A stretch of DNA of 64,000 nucleotides from Ilyonectria destructans (lineage: Eukaryota; Ascomycota; Sordariomycetes; Hypocreales; Nectriaceae): NCBI GenBank assembly GCA_020740775.1, contig JAHEWK010000014.1:1798001-1862000 (forward strand), written 5' to 3'. Below the pieces are notes generated by a model, which had not been told where the DNA came from, did not search any database, and saw only the letters and a list, made by a program, of their open reading frames with translations. The number at the start of each line of letters is the position of its first letter. Position 1 is the stretch's first letter. The position numbers were made by a program, and so were the translations under genes. Below are positions 22,349 to 32,636 of the stretch, piece by piece.

Positions 22349-23899
22349 ATGGCTTCGTCGCCGGAAACAAACCCTTCTGATGTTCCCCCATCCATATCCA
22401 AGGCAGAAAAGGGGCAGTCCCTAGGCAGGGCTGAGTCTTTGGGGGCTGGAGCCTCAGCTGAAGTCCATCATCAGAAGCCTTTTACTACATTCACTGCCAT
22501 CGGCCTCGGGTATTCCATCACCAACACAGCCACCGGTGTCATCTTGACCGTCTCCGCCACGACGCCCTTTGGAGGATCACCTCTTTTCTTCTGGGGCTTC
22601 ATCTTCATCGCGGCTATTGCTCTTTGCATTGCTACGACCCTTGGAGAGTTTTGCTCCATGTGGCCACATCCTGGCGGTCAATACGTCTGGGTGGCTCAAC
22701 TCTCCCCCGAGCGGCCACGCCGCTTCCTCTCCTACATGACCGCCATCATCTCGTGGGCTTCGGTCGTGTGTATCAGTGCGTCTTGTGCGCTGGCGGCGAG
22801 CACAACCTTGTTTCAGATGATTTCCTTGACCCATCCCGAATTCGAAGTGAAGCCCTGGATGCTCTTCGTTACATACGAAGTGCTGAACATGCTCATCTTC
22901 GGACTAAACTGCTTCGAATTTCTACTGCCCATGATCGGTAAATTCCTCATCCTCTTCACCGTCACCATGATCACCATCATTTTCATCGCTCTATTCGCGG
23001 CCGGCTCGGGGACCAATTCTGGACACGATTTCTTCTTCGACTATTACAATATTTCAGGGTGGTCTGATGGAATTGCCTTTCTCATTGGTATCAACGGATT
23101 GAACTGGTGTTTTTCCTGCTTGGATGCTGCTACGCATCTGGCCGATGAAATTCCTCAACCCGAGAAGAATATCCCCAAAGCCCTCATCTGGACCATCCTT
23201 GTTGGAGCGGCCACAGGTCTGCTCATCATTTTTGCCATCTTCTTCACCGCGAAGGACTTGACAACGGAGACGAACTCGTTGCTGATATTTTACGACGTCA
23301 TCCACCACAACAAGAACGCAGCACTGGCCCTCGAGGCTTTGGTGTTCGTATCGGCATACGGCTCGCTTATTGGCATTCACACCTGGCAGTCTCGTATCGC
23401 GTGGGCCCTGAGCCGAGACAGAGGATTTCCCTTCCACTCATACCTCAGCCGTCTCGCACCTGCCCCGTTCTTGACCCCAATCTGGGCTCATCTTTGGTCA
23501 TCTTGCTGGACAGGTCTCTGCGGGTGTTTATACCTTGGCTCACAGACAGCCTTCAGTTCTTTCATTGCTGGAGGTATTATTCTGCAATACGCAACCTATT
23601 GTCTGCCGATTGTCCTCCTTATCTGGCGTGGCCGCAGCAACGCTCCTCACGGGCCGTTCTGGTTTCCCAAGATTGGACTTTTCTGTAATGTCGTTACAGT
23701 ACTCTGGTTTCTGATAACTCTGGTCTTCTATTGTTTTCCTTATTTCCTCCCTGTCCAGGCCGACCAGATGAATTACGTCTCAGCTGTAATCTTTGTTGTT
23801 ATTATCTACGCGCTCATCTACTGGTTCACCTACGGCCACAAGCATTACAGGCTTCCTCAAGACCTGCTTGTTTCAACGTCTCATATATCTAGGGATTGA
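22349..23899 (+). CDS. APC-family amino acid / GABA / choline permease
   Basis: Intronless, 516 aa. Plasma-membrane permease of the amino acid-polyamine-organocation superfamily. About 12 transmembrane segments. Typical features are the N-terminal GLGYSITNTATG segment, the GEFCSMWPHPGGQY motif in the third segment, and the DAATHLADEIPQPEKNIPKAL loop that marks fungal GABA/choline-type permeases. An N-terminal cytosolic tail of about 55 residues has Ser and Lys sites. It lies directly after the D-amino-acid-oxidase gene, consistent with import of a nitrogenous substrate for that enzyme; this is inference. Confidence 0.92.
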   Translation: MASSPETNPSDVPPSISKAEKGQSLGRAESLGAGASAEVHHQKPFTTFTAIGLGYSITNTATGVILTVSATTPFGGSPLFFWGFIFIAAIALCIATTLGEFCSMWPHPGGQYVWVAQLSPERPRRFLSYMTAIISWASVVCISASCALAASTTLFQMISLTHPEFEVKPWMLFVTYEVLNMLIFGLNCFEFLLPMIGKFLILFTVTMITIIFIALFAAGSGTNSGHDFFFDYYNISGWSDGIAFLIGINGLNWCFSCLDAATHLADEIPQPEKNIPKALIWTILVGAATGLLIIFAIFFTAKDLTTETNSLLIFYDVIHHNKNAALALEALVFVSAYGSLIGIHTWQSRIAWALSRDRGFPFHSYLSRLAPAPFLTPIWAHLWSSCWTGLCGCLYLGSQTAFSSFIAGGIILQYATYCLPIVLLIWRGRSNAPHGPFWFPKIGLFCNVVTVLWFLITLVFYCFPYFLPVQADQMNYVSAVIFVVIIYALIYWFTYGHKHYRLPQDLLVSTSHISRD

Positions 23900-24427
23900 G
23901 TAGAAGGCACACTAAGTATATTGGATTGAGATACAAAGGGAAGTGTCTTAGGAGGCTCAAGACTAAATGGTGCTGGCATTGTACAGGGTAACATGGGTAA
24001 TGCAAAGCCGTTCTGGGATCGTTTCATGCCTCTTTTTAGTTTCTTTGCTTATCTAGGTATCATAAGAGTCTGAACATGTATTTTAACAAGTTCTGCATCA
24101 AACTTGAGATTGTGAATGGTTGGCACCGATAGTATTAGGAACTCTGTAGTCTCTTTCCGAATTGTGCCAATTTGAAGCCCTATCTCAAGGCTACTTCAGA
24201 CCATGATATCTTGCCGGGGTTGATCTAGCGTATGTCACTCATAATAAACGATGGCTCTATCTGATGCGGACCCCGACTTCCTAATTAGGCGGAATCCCGA
24301 CGCAATCCCCCTCTCCTCCTCGCCCAATGGCAACACTCGGTGGGCCCTCCCTGGGACTTGATATAAAACTAAACCAAGTCAAGGTTGAGCCAGCAGCGGA
24401 ATTCTGACCACATACTTGCAATCCATT
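23900..24427. promoter_or_regulatory. Promoter region of the lactonase gene
   Basis: Contains CGGAATCCCG (CGG-N4-CCG) at 24290-24299, nearly identical to the site before the sugar transporter, and a TATAAA at 24362-24367, about 65 bp before the ATG. Confidence 0.5.
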
Positions 24428-25475
24428 ATGACGACTTTCAAATCGTACCACAAGTCTTTTAAGAAAGTCACAGGGCCTCAGCCTCGGCTTCAGTTACTTC
24501 TTGAGAAGGATTACCCCTTCGCATTCGAGGCTGGCATCTTCGTCCCGTCTAAGAACGAACTGTTTATCACAAGCAGCCCCTTTGACGATTGCAACGGGAA
24601 CAGGACAGTTCATATTTCCAAGATTACGTTCAGCGTTGTCGATGGCCAAGAGAAAGTTGGCCAGGAAGTGTTGCCAAACGGCCAGATGGCGATGGCAAAC
24701 GGAGGAACCAATGGTGGAAATGAGCTGCTTTTCTGCGCTCAAGGGTCCTTTGATCTGCCGAGCGGAATCTTCTCGATGACGACTGATCCACCTTACGAAA
24801 GCAGGCCGATCATCTGTGATTTCTACGGAAGACCTTTCAACTCTGTAAATGATGTGGTTGTGCAAAGCGATGGCAGCATCTGGTTCACAGATCCAGCATA
24901 CGGCTTTGGAGAGGGATATCGACCACCTCCTCGTCTTCCCAACCAAGTTTACAGATTTGATCCGGCAAGTGGTAGCACTCGCGTGGTAGCTGATGGGTTC
25001 GGGCACCCTAATGGTATTTGTTTCAGTCCCGACGAGAAGGTGGTATACATTACCGATACAGATTCCATCTGGGGCGATGGGAGTATAAGCGATGCCAGAG
25101 CTTCTACAATGCAAGTTCCAACCGATTCAGGCTACTTTCCAACCAAGCATGCGGCTGACACAATCTAGCTACGCATTTGACGTCGCAACATACTCGGGAC
25201 AACCCTTCCTCGTGAACCGTCGACTCTTTGCTATGGCGGACAATGGCTATCCTGATGGTATCAAGTGCGATATGGATGGGAATGTCTTTAGTGGATGCGG
25301 AGATGGTGTTCATGTTTGGTCTCCGGGCGGCGTCTTGATTGGCAAGATCTTGATTCCAGGTGGAGTTGCTAATCTCTGCTTTGGGAAGAGAGGTGAGCTG
25401 TTTATCCTCAACAGTACAAAGCTATGGCGGGCCGTACTAGCAGACTCGACGCGCGGTGCTCTTCTAAAGATATAA
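24428..25475 (+). CDS. SMP-30/gluconolactonase-type lactonase
   Basis: Exons 24428-25110 and 25169-25475, predicted 329 aa. The 58-nt intron is GC-AG: donor GCAAGT, branch GCTGACA, acceptor TCTAG. Splicing gives ASTIYAFDV, as expected in the family. Six-bladed beta-propeller metal-dependent lactonase. Recognisable elements are the N-terminal Glu (FEAGIF), SVNDVVVQSDGSIWFTDPAYG, the PNG/PDEK blade and the YPDGIKCD motif with the metal-ligand Asp. The ATG at 24428 is chosen; the frame is open 4 codons upstream but has no ATG. Sugar oxidation by the cluster dehydrogenases would give a lactone for this enzyme. Confidence 0.9.
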
Positions 25476-26417
25476 TAGACAAGAAGAGTTGACCCAAGAG
25501 AGAATTTAGGTGCAATGAGAGAAGAGGTCAACTTTCCCCGCTCAGGATTCACGAGTGAGCCAGAATTGGATAGCTAGACGCGAGTCACGCGACAGGAAAC
25601 AAGCGACTTCCCGCCCGCTTTCTTTATCGTTACATTGCGAGAGTGCAGGCACAGATCATTGTACGATCTCCTACGGTCAGCTAATTAAATATAGGAGCTT
25701 CCTCTTCACCCACTGTTGCACGCCCGAGATACTCTACCTATCAACTTTCTCGCGCGAGCCTCAAATGCCAAGAACAAACGCTCGAAGAGCTCCAGCGCCA
25801 CCATTTCGGCCCTCAAAGACAAGATTCCCAAGCTAAAGAGTGGCGACTGGCAACTCCCGACAGGTCGTGTTTCCCCACAGGTCAGACATTTCCGTCAGAG
25901 CAGCGGAGCCTCAATAAATCTATAAATGTGCTCAGTTTGGTCATCAACAAAAGGCAATCTGATAGTCGATTGCCCAATCAACCGCACCAAAGGCTAGACG
26001 CCCGCAATGAATCTTCACCGAGAACCCCTCAATGATCAGTCGTATCACCCTGCATCAGTCGTATTACTCTGGACGACAATTCGTCGAGAACTGCCGCATG
26101 TGGACCAGTAGGCAATCGTTCGCCTCGTTTTCTCATGCAGGTTGCATTTCCCCGCCACGTCGTCGAATAATACCACGTCGTAGAACTGTGACTGCAACGA
26201 CAGTTGGCCCACTAGTGTCTCGGTGGCTGACCGGCCAATCCTTGATTGGGCTGATGGTGAGAATCGTGTGATACATGTACTTGCATCATGCCGGGCTGAC
26301 TGCTGCCTGGCCCCCACAACTTGAGGCTGGAAAAGTCTGCGGCCAAGTATAAACGAGGGCATCCCAAGTATTCTGCGGGGTATCTTCCACACCCTCGACA
26401 ATCCTTCTTCAGTCAAG
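25476..26417. other. Intergenic region, right border of the catabolic cluster
   Basis: No supported gene. A TATAAA at 26348-26353 serves the next gene. A Lys/Ser-rich frame at about 25760-25920 has no ATG at its start and no recognisable family. Confidence 0.4.
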
Positions 26418-27254
26418 ATGTCCTACCCAGAGTCCCGAGTCATGCAGATGAAGTTTGGAGGCATCATCGCCAACCTGGAAGGGAGGAATATCACCTTTCT
26501 CCCTGAAGACCTCCTCGCAAACAGCACCTTGGCTGAGCTCAACACGCGAGTCAGGCGCCTCGAAACCCATCATGCCATCACTCTCGCCCCTCCTAGCTTG
26601 GCCACGACCTGGGACTCGCTGGCATTGCGCATCTGCCGAGTGAAGCAGAAGACGGATGTAGCCTATCCTACCAAGGGAACGATCGACAGCGACTTTGCTT
26701 CCATGGTTCCCGACAACTTGGACATTTCCATCGACACACTGCAGACGCTTTGCTCGGACCTTGCCAGATATCATCCATCAGCACCGGCGCCTTCGTGGCC
26801 AAAATGCGCCCATGATGATGAGATGCTGGATGTCATCAGGCAGAGGCTGTGCCACACCGCTGGAAGAAACAGAATTGTCGTGACTCCAATTCCCATCAGC
26901 CGGTTGGACGTTTATGCCCAGCTCGTTGGCGTTACCCTCAAGCTTGAAGAAGGAGAATTGCCCTACATGCGGGGGATACCTGGAGCCTTACCACCTGCTC
27001 CCAAAAAGGCATGCTGCGGTTGCTGTCTTTGCACATGCCACACTTCTCCTCCAAGGAACCAAGGAATCTATGTTCATGAGAGTAGAAGGGCCCCCCGAAG
27101 CTACGGCTACGGCAGTGAAAGGGAAGTGCCAAAGCGCAAGACCTTTGGATTCGGATGGCTTAAGGGATTGGCCTTTTGGCGGCGATCCAAGGTTAACGAT
27201 GATGCGTCATCGTACACAAGCCGAACAGGAAGCACCATTGTAGACCGCTACTAG
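26418..27254 (+). CDS. Hypothetical protein with Cys cluster
   Basis: Single-exon gene of 278 aa in good codon context, with TATAAA about 70 bp upstream. I do not recognise the family. There is no signal peptide or transmembrane segment. Residues about 195-207 hold a dense cysteine cluster (CCGCCLCTCH), and the C-terminus is basic and Ser/Tyr-rich (KRKTFGFGWLKG region). The cluster could bind metal or be palmitoylated, which would place the protein at a membrane. It lies outside the catabolic set and has no obvious partner. Confidence 0.65.
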   Translation: MSYPESRVMQMKFGGIIANLEGRNITFLPEDLLANSTLAELNTRVRRLETHHAITLAPPSLATTWDSLALRICRVKQKTDVAYPTKGTIDSDFASMVPDNLDISIDTLQTLCSDLARYHPSAPAPSWPKCAHDDEMLDVIRQRLCHTAGRNRIVVTPIPISRLDVYAQLVGVTLKLEEGELPYMRGIPGALPPAPKKACCGCCLCTCHTSPPRNQGIYVHESRRAPRSYGYGSEREVPKRKTFGFGWLKGLAFWRRSKVNDDASSYTSRTGSTIVDRY

Positions 27255-27751
27255 AAGGGTGGTCGCTAAGATGGAATTGTTGAGGGATTCTCTAGCCTAG
27301 TTTTAATTGGATTTCTTTCGCTCTCCAGATTTGCTGCATCCCTTCAACCAATTGCGTACGACATCCGTAGCACAAGCTTTAGCTAACCAAAGTCTACCAT
27401 TCCAAAACGACAAGACGCGGTACCATACCTTTAGTAACAAAGTCCAACCATATCCCTGGGTCATGGCATATTATGTGAGGACAGAAGAGCGCACCCGTTG
27501 GTTGAAGAATGCGCGTATTAATTTAGTGATTAACCATGCAAATGACAAGGGTCGCTATTTCTGCATGGATTGATGAGCCAAACCCTTTCTTGGCCAATGA
27601 AACACCCATCATTGACTGGGTTCCAGTACCGGGAATAACCGCCCATGAGCTGTTATCATTTCATGCCATCAAAAATCAGCCAACGCGTCTAAAGTACACC
27701 GCCATACCTCACTCATAATCACAACGGTCCACGCGTCAAGTCAAAATCGCA
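27255..27751. other. Intergenic region
   Basis: Short open frames only (27307-27573, 27536-27718), without recognisable features or splice signals joining them. Confidence 0.45.
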
Positions 27752-28978
27752 ATGCTGGGCTTTCTGAGGCCAGTGAGGAGTCTAGTGAAGACGCTCGTCC
27801 TCATTTCCCTCCCCGTCACGATTTTACCCTTCTTAAACGGCCTTATCGAAGGCGTTTTCGTTGGAAACTATTTGTTGGAAACCGGATATGCTTCGGTCCT
27901 CTATTTGCAGCAGGACCTCGCAGCAAAGGATTTTGCCGAACATCTCACTGTCTCTGGTCATCGCGTTGTTGACGCTGTTATTCCACCGTTTCACGTCCTA
28001 AGGCTTCATGATCCTACAGACTGGTGGGAAAGGTTGGGCCTGGAGCGGCTTGATTTTGACAAGGAGGCCTATCCTCCCTATGGGAGTCCCGACCCAACAA
28101 GTTTCGCAAGTTTGCATGGCTTGCACCGACGAGTGACCGACCCTGAAGAGGAACCATGGCATCATTGGGTGTATGCTTCTGCGCAGCCATGGCACATGGA
28201 AGGGCTTCTTATGGATGGGTGGGATACGGCATTTGAAGAGCTGATCCGATACCACTACGCCAATCCATCTGTCGCATCCGCCAGCTTCAAGTACATTTCC
28301 TGCCCAGAGAGCTTTCTTTGCGCGTCTTGGAGGGTCCATGGACCAGCCTTGTTGCATTTCACCACAGAAGGAAAGGTGGAGGACCAGGTTCCCAATTACG
28401 ACGCAGTTACCGTCCGCATTATCGAATTTCCCCTCAAAGAAAATCCGATGCTGCCTGGTGTCTTTCCGAGTTATTTCAACCAACTGAAAGCCGTGACGGA
28501 AGACGTCGGTTGGGCATCTCATTTGCCCCAGTCCGAGTTTAAACAGTTCTTACGTCGATATTCCGAGGTCTGCGAGAATTCAGAACTTGCCTACCCTCGC
28601 TCATATGGACGGCTAGCCAAGTTGGAACGAGCTGTGCTCTGGACAATGAGCTTCGAAAATTCGTTCTCGCCTAAAGTTGCGCGTTTTATCGCCATCTGCT
28701 TATCGGGCGCGAGCAGAATTCTTGGCTATCGAGCCTTGAACAAAATTCTCGACCTTTTGGGGTACAACACGCTTGAACAACCTCCACCCCCCACAGAAAA
28801 AAATGATGATGAAATCTTGAGGGCTGAGCAGTTGAGATTCCTTTTTGCTTCCCTGGAAGATGATACAAAAGAAGAAATAATGTCCGCTTTCGAGGGAACT
28901 GAAGCTTTGAACGCGTTGTTGGATACCTTCAAAAGGCTGTCAAAGGAGAAAGACGAGCAAGAAGGTGTTGAGGAGTGA
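27752..28978 (+). CDS. Hypothetical protein with N-terminal membrane segment
   Basis: Single-exon gene of 408 aa; family not recognised. A hydrophobic segment at about residues 13-40 could be a signal anchor. The central part has a CPESFLC cysteine pair followed by a hydrophobic strand and PALLHF, somewhat thioredoxin-like in pattern, but no CxxC motif is present. The C-terminal 80 residues are charged and probably helical. The frame has no breaks, so it is likely a functional gene. Confidence 0.65.
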   Translation: MLGFLRPVRSLVKTLVLISLPVTILPFLNGLIEGVFVGNYLLETGYASVLYLQQDLAAKDFAEHLTVSGHRVVDAVIPPFHVLRLHDPTDWWERLGLERLDFDKEAYPPYGSPDPTSFASLHGLHRRVTDPEEEPWHHWVYASAQPWHMEGLLMDGWDTAFEELIRYHYANPSVASASFKYISCPESFLCASWRVHGPALLHFTTEGKVEDQVPNYDAVTVRIIEFPLKENPMLPGVFPSYFNQLKAVTEDVGWASHLPQSEFKQFLRRYSEVCENSELAYPRSYGRLAKLERAVLWTMSFENSFSPKVARFIAICLSGASRILGYRALNKILDLLGYNTLEQPPPPTEKNDDEILRAEQLRFLFASLEDDTKEEIMSAFEGTEALNALLDTFKRLSKEKDEQEGVEE

Positions 28979-29065
28979 TGATGGAATAAATAAAATTATA
29001 TAGAGGATCTATTTAGCTCAAACTCTTCTCAATTGCGGACATGATACTATTTCTCCAGTCTTGTC

Positions 29066-30328
29066 CTAAAAAGAGCACTCGATGTTTGACTCTCTGAAGG
29101 CCTGCTTCAGCAATGCCTGCTTAGTTTCGAGTCCTGGAAATTCGACCTTGCGGAGGCTCGGGAAGTATACTCGGGTCTTGGTAGCCAGTTCAAAGATGTC
29201 GTCCCACATATGGTCTGGGCAAGATGTAAGTCGAAACGATTGAATTGTCGGGGGTAGAAGGTTCAAAAGTCCAACTGTCGGAGAAGGGTGATCAGACCTA
29301 GTAGCCATGATATTTTTGCTGTCGATGGTTAAACTCTCGAGAGCCGTCTTGTTGAGATTGTCGATCAAGTGGGAAATCGGTAGACAAAACGCAGGGTCAA
29401 CGGCAAGGACGAAATGTCGAAGGGTATCGCGGCGGGTCATAATGGCTTGTTCGATTTGAGACGGTGTGGCATCGGTATTCTCTAAAAGAGCAAACTGGGG
29501 AGTTCTGAAAGTGAATGATGCAAGCTTGGGAAACGCCCTCATGGTTCTTCGGAAATCGTCTCGTGCCATGACGCTGCGCTCCAAAACCAATGTCCTGATG
29601 TTGCTATGCTCAGACAGAGCCGCCACAGCACCAATCCCACAAGCTTCGATTGTTTGGAGATTGGGTGCTGATTGCAAAATATTCTTGACTGAATTAAGCG
29701 AGACCTGACTGGATCTGTATCGACATATCAGGGTGAGGTGTCGAAGACGAGGTAGCCGGCACGGTCGCAGAAGGGGGACCGGTTCATTGCATAACGCAAG
29801 CTCGAGGAATTCCAAGTTGGGAGCCAGGCAAATAAGAAGCCCAAGCTGAATCAACTTGAGATCTTTGCGGAGAAAGTTTCTGTCGATACCGCTTCGGTCA
29901 ACGTGGCTCGTCAGACGTTCCTGTACTGGCTGGTCATGAATGAATTTGTCTGCTAATTGGTTAAGGAACGCCATAGCATCAAGGTCAAGCTCACCTACCG
30001 ACCAAAAGTTGGTGACCGAGCCAAGCTCTTTGACGTGGGATGCAATGTCGGGTCTTTGGGACAATGTTTTCAGTAGTGTGAGGGTTTGAGGACCTCGAGT
30101 AACGGGGAAGTGGTATAGAAATGGCCTAGCAACGTTGCGCAGCCACCTACATGAACGTGAAAGATTTGCCAGGGCGCTGAGTCGAGGCGGGCTCAACTCT
30201 TGGCGTCGATGCTGCCAACAAGGATCGAGACGTGATAATGGAGCTGTCCAAGGAGGGGTGCAGTGCGGGCACAACTGCTGGCAAATAGCCACCAGCAGTT
30301 CGGGGGGCATTTGTTGAAGGGAACACAT
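29066..30328 (-). CDS. F-box/LRR-like protein
   Basis: Single-exon minus-strand gene, 420 aa from the ATG at 30328; the open frame extends 6 codons further but starts with GTG. The N-terminus has an F-box-like pattern: LQQMPPELLVAICQQL, then SRSCRWLRNVARPFLYHF. The rest shows irregular leucine-rich repeats typical of fungal F-box proteins, which act as substrate receptors of SCF ubiquitin ligases. A TATA-like element lies about 67 bp upstream (30394). No partner gene nearby. Confidence 0.75.
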   Translation of the reverse strand: MCSLQQMPPELLVAICQQLCPHCTPPWTAPLSRLDPCWQHRRQELSPPRLSALANLSRSCRWLRNVARPFLYHFPVTRGPQTLTLLKTLSQRPDIASHVKELGSVTNFWSVGELDLDAMAFLNQLADKFIHDQPVQERLTSHVDRSGIDRNFLRKDLKLIQLGLLICLAPNLEFLELALCNEPVPLLRPCRLPRLRHLTLICRYRSSQVSLNSVKNILQSAPNLQTIEACGIGAVAALSEHSNIRTLVLERSVMARDDFRRTMRAFPKLASFTFRTPQFALLENTDATPSQIEQAIMTRRDTLRHFVLAVDPAFCLPISHLIDNLNKTALESLTIDSKNIMATRSDHPSPTVGLLNLLPPTIQSFRLTSCPDHMWDDIFELATKTRVYFPSLRKVEFPGLETKQALLKQAFRESNIECSF

Positions 30329-30851
30329 GAATGAGTATAATGACACCAGTAAATGGCATGGCAGGGGGAATCAGAAGGCTCCGGCGTCCTCTTATATGCA
30401 ATCAGGCTGTGAAGGTTCAGCAGCATCGCCTCCAACATTAATTAAGCGTTTCGTAGCAATTGACAAGTTCTTCGTCACCTAATTACAGTGCGTAGATACC
30501 CATCATTCGAAAGCTCCACCGGGGCAAAAACTCAGCCTCCAGGCAGCAGTGGAACTCAAGCTTACCACCAGAAATGCCCAGAATAATGTTCAGCCCCAGT
30601 TTATTGAGTTGGATACTGCGCCTTACTGCGTGTAGCGTATGTCACCAGACCATGGGACGAGTAGCAGTTGCCCTCGACCGTGAATCTGCTTGCTGTCCTT
30701 TCCCTGATTTATGGAGCTTCAACTTTATAATTTACCTTTTAGAGAATCAGAGGTTCAAAAGCGTCCCGTACTTGTGTGGTGTTGATTCATGGCACTCATG
30801 TTGCACAGCCGGCAGGGTATCGAGTTGATATACGCGAGCAGGAATTCAACT
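30329..30851. other. Intergenic region between F-box gene and tRNA
   Basis: Contains the F-box gene promoter. No supported ORF. Confidence 0.45.
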
Positions 30852-30936
30852 GGCTTCATGGTCTAGTGGTATGATTCGTGCTTTGGGAGTTCTGCTCAAC
30901 TGTACGAGGCCCCGGGTTCGAACCCCGGTGGAGCCC
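30852..30936 (+). tRNA. tRNA-Pro(UGG) with 13-nt intron
   Basis: Cloverleaf read by eye. The acceptor stem GGCTTCA pairs with TGGAGCC with discriminator C at 30936. D-arm contains TGGTCTAGTGGTA, anticodon stem CGTGC/GTACG, anticodon TGG at 30884-30886, T-arm CCGGG-TTCGAAC-CCCGG. A 13-nt intron (30888-30900) sits one base after the anticodon, the standard eukaryotic position. The mature loop TTTGGGT equals that of yeast tRNA-Pro(UGG). B-box GGTTCGAACCC is internal. Confidence 0.95.
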
Positions 30937-31263
30937 TGATTCATCTTTTTGCCTCTTGAATCCCAGATATTACCGAACTGGAAGCCCAGACATTCCATGC
31001 AATGTGGTTGATCTCGCTGAATTCTCTGTCTTTTAAAGAACAAGTGAAATCGCTTACTCAACCACCAGTGTCTTGGTCAATTTGTGTGATGACGGGCTTG
31101 TGTTTGACCGAGCCTAAAAGAGATGTAAAGATTTGTAGGTTAAGCCGTTGAGGGGTTGAAACCATGGACATGATGGCTATTCCTGATTAAACCTTCGTGC
31201 TGGTTGAGAATTATCTGACAATAAGACGCCTAAAATTCACTTGCGGAAGCCTCTAGTCTCATC
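30937..31263. other. Intergenic region between the tRNA and the small-protein array
   Basis: 327 bp; nothing recognised apart from the Pol III terminator. Confidence 0.4.
30946..30950 (+). terminator. RNA polymerase III terminator
   Basis: Run of five T residues 10 nt after the tRNA 3' end, the usual Pol III stop. Confidence 0.75.
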
Positions 31264-31530
31264 CTAATTCTGAACCACCATTTTCCCTTTTCCTTTGGGG
31301 TCATCCTTGGGCTTAGGAAGGTTCTTCTTAGGCTCAGACGGGCCATCCTTGGGCTTGGGAGGGGTGCACGTCCAGCAGCGCGCAGAGTCAACGTCGTTCT
31401 CCACGGTAACCTCATGCTTCGAGCAGCTGATTTTCTGTGTCTTCTTTTGGCAGATTTGCCAACGGAGATCTACAAAAATACAGTCTCTGCACGCGGAACA
31501 TAGGAATTTGGATTCAATAAAAGTGCACAT
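31264..31530 (-). CDS. Small Met-Cys protein, array copy 1 (Lys/Pro tail)
   Basis: 88 aa from the ATG at 31530; the frame is open upstream but only from TTG, and family alignment fixes the start at Met-Cys. Cys at 2, 11, 14, 27, 36, 52 and 55, plus an extra Cys17. The GSCG block is lost (KISC instead). After the last CxxC it has a unique 33-residue tail rich in Lys, Pro and Asp (repeated PKPKD and PKKNL units), the most divergent end of the array. TATA-like TATTTAT (plus strand) at 31614 is 84 bp upstream. Possible zinc ribbon; function unknown. Confidence 0.72.
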   Translation of the reverse strand: MCTFIESKFLCSACRDCIFVDLRWQICQKKTQKISCSKHEVTVENDVDSARCWTCTPPKPKDGPSEPKKNLPKPKDDPKGKGKMVVQN

Positions 31531-32191
31531 TCCAGCGATGCCGACTTGGTATGGGAAAGAGACTAGGATTCGGGTTCCTTGATGGTGGATCGGTTCTTGG
31601 GGCAATGCTCATGTATTTATATAAATACACTTGTCTGATTCACTCACTTCAGGAATGCGTCTTTGTCACCAGTCCGGCAGTCCAAGCGTCCAAGAATACG
31701 CCAACCCTGCCTTATTCCTGCGCGACTTGCCGCTACCCATGGACTCATCGGACTGATCTTTGTCATGGGCGCAGTCAATAAAGACAGTGCGAGTTTCTTT
31801 ACACCGAGAAATTTCGTGCAATATTATAGTCAAAGCAGATTATTCTGATGCTTCCCGAGATCAGATACCTTGACATTACGCGTGTAATCAATGCTAGATA
31901 TGACTTGATCACCCCACGTGTAGTCCATACACTGTCGTGAACAGAAACCTGAATTATTTTTGAGTAACGGAGGGAGCACGTTATGCAATGAGGCTAGCAA
32001 CCAAACGACTTGAAAAAGAAGACAGACCATGGTAGCCACACATCTGTCGTACTGAGGTGGAGAAGCATGGTATTAAATTGACTTAGGCCTCTAAATAAAC
32101 CATGCTAATGTCAAGTAACAGTAAATGGCTATTGTGCTGCATGACTCATAATCCCCAAAGATTCCTCTTGATATCCGCTCAAGTATATAAA
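31531..32191. other. Spacer within the small-protein array
   Basis: 661 bp containing the promoter of copy 1. I found no additional copy with the Met-Cys scheme here. Confidence 0.4.
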
Positions 32192-32395
32192 CTAACCTTG
32201 CATATATAGCTTAATCTTGCAGGGATAGCATTTACTACTGGTTCTGTCCGGTTGTGGCTTCTTTATCGTGCCACAGGAACCTATTTCCTTGCTCTTGGTG
32301 TTGCGTGCCGTGTCGCATTTGTAAGTTACATTTTGAGAGAATACCGTGTCACCACACACCCCACAAAGGTAAGAGATTTCGCCTTGGACACACAT
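32192..32395 (-). CDS. Small Met-Cys protein, array copy 2
   Basis: 67 aa, ATG at 32395. Cys at 2, 11, 14, 27, 41, 56 and 59, with the KSKEIGSCG block at 34-42. Soluble, basic C-terminus. TATA-like box at 32480, 85 bp upstream. The reading frame ends next to a possible splice donor (AG/GTTAGT), so a downstream exon cannot be ruled out. Family unknown; the two CxxC pairs suggest a treble-clef or zinc-ribbon fold. Confidence 0.75.
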   Translation of the reverse strand: MCVQGEISYLCGVCGDTVFSQNVTYKCDTARNTKSKEIGSCGTIKKPQPDRTSSKCYPCKIKLYMQG

Positions 32396-32636
32396 TATGT
32401 GAGTGAAGTTTATGTGGCTTGAGGTTGGTTGTTGGTAATAGAGAAGTGATGGTTCAGTTCTTGTGAAGGAGAAGCTAAATATTTATGCACATTTATCCCA
32501 GTGAATTTATGCATGGTTTGGGTTCCAAATGATGGTCTTTCTGGACAGCCGCCGGAAGAAAGCAGTGAATAGATGATTTTCTTTTCGATTGACCCTAGGT
32601 TCAGATCCTAAACTCAATAGTTTCCAAGCCATCCTC

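Noticed and set aside
30846..31061. Minus-strand ORF of 71 aa across the tRNA
   Set aside because: Overlaps the tRNA gene antisense; no support.
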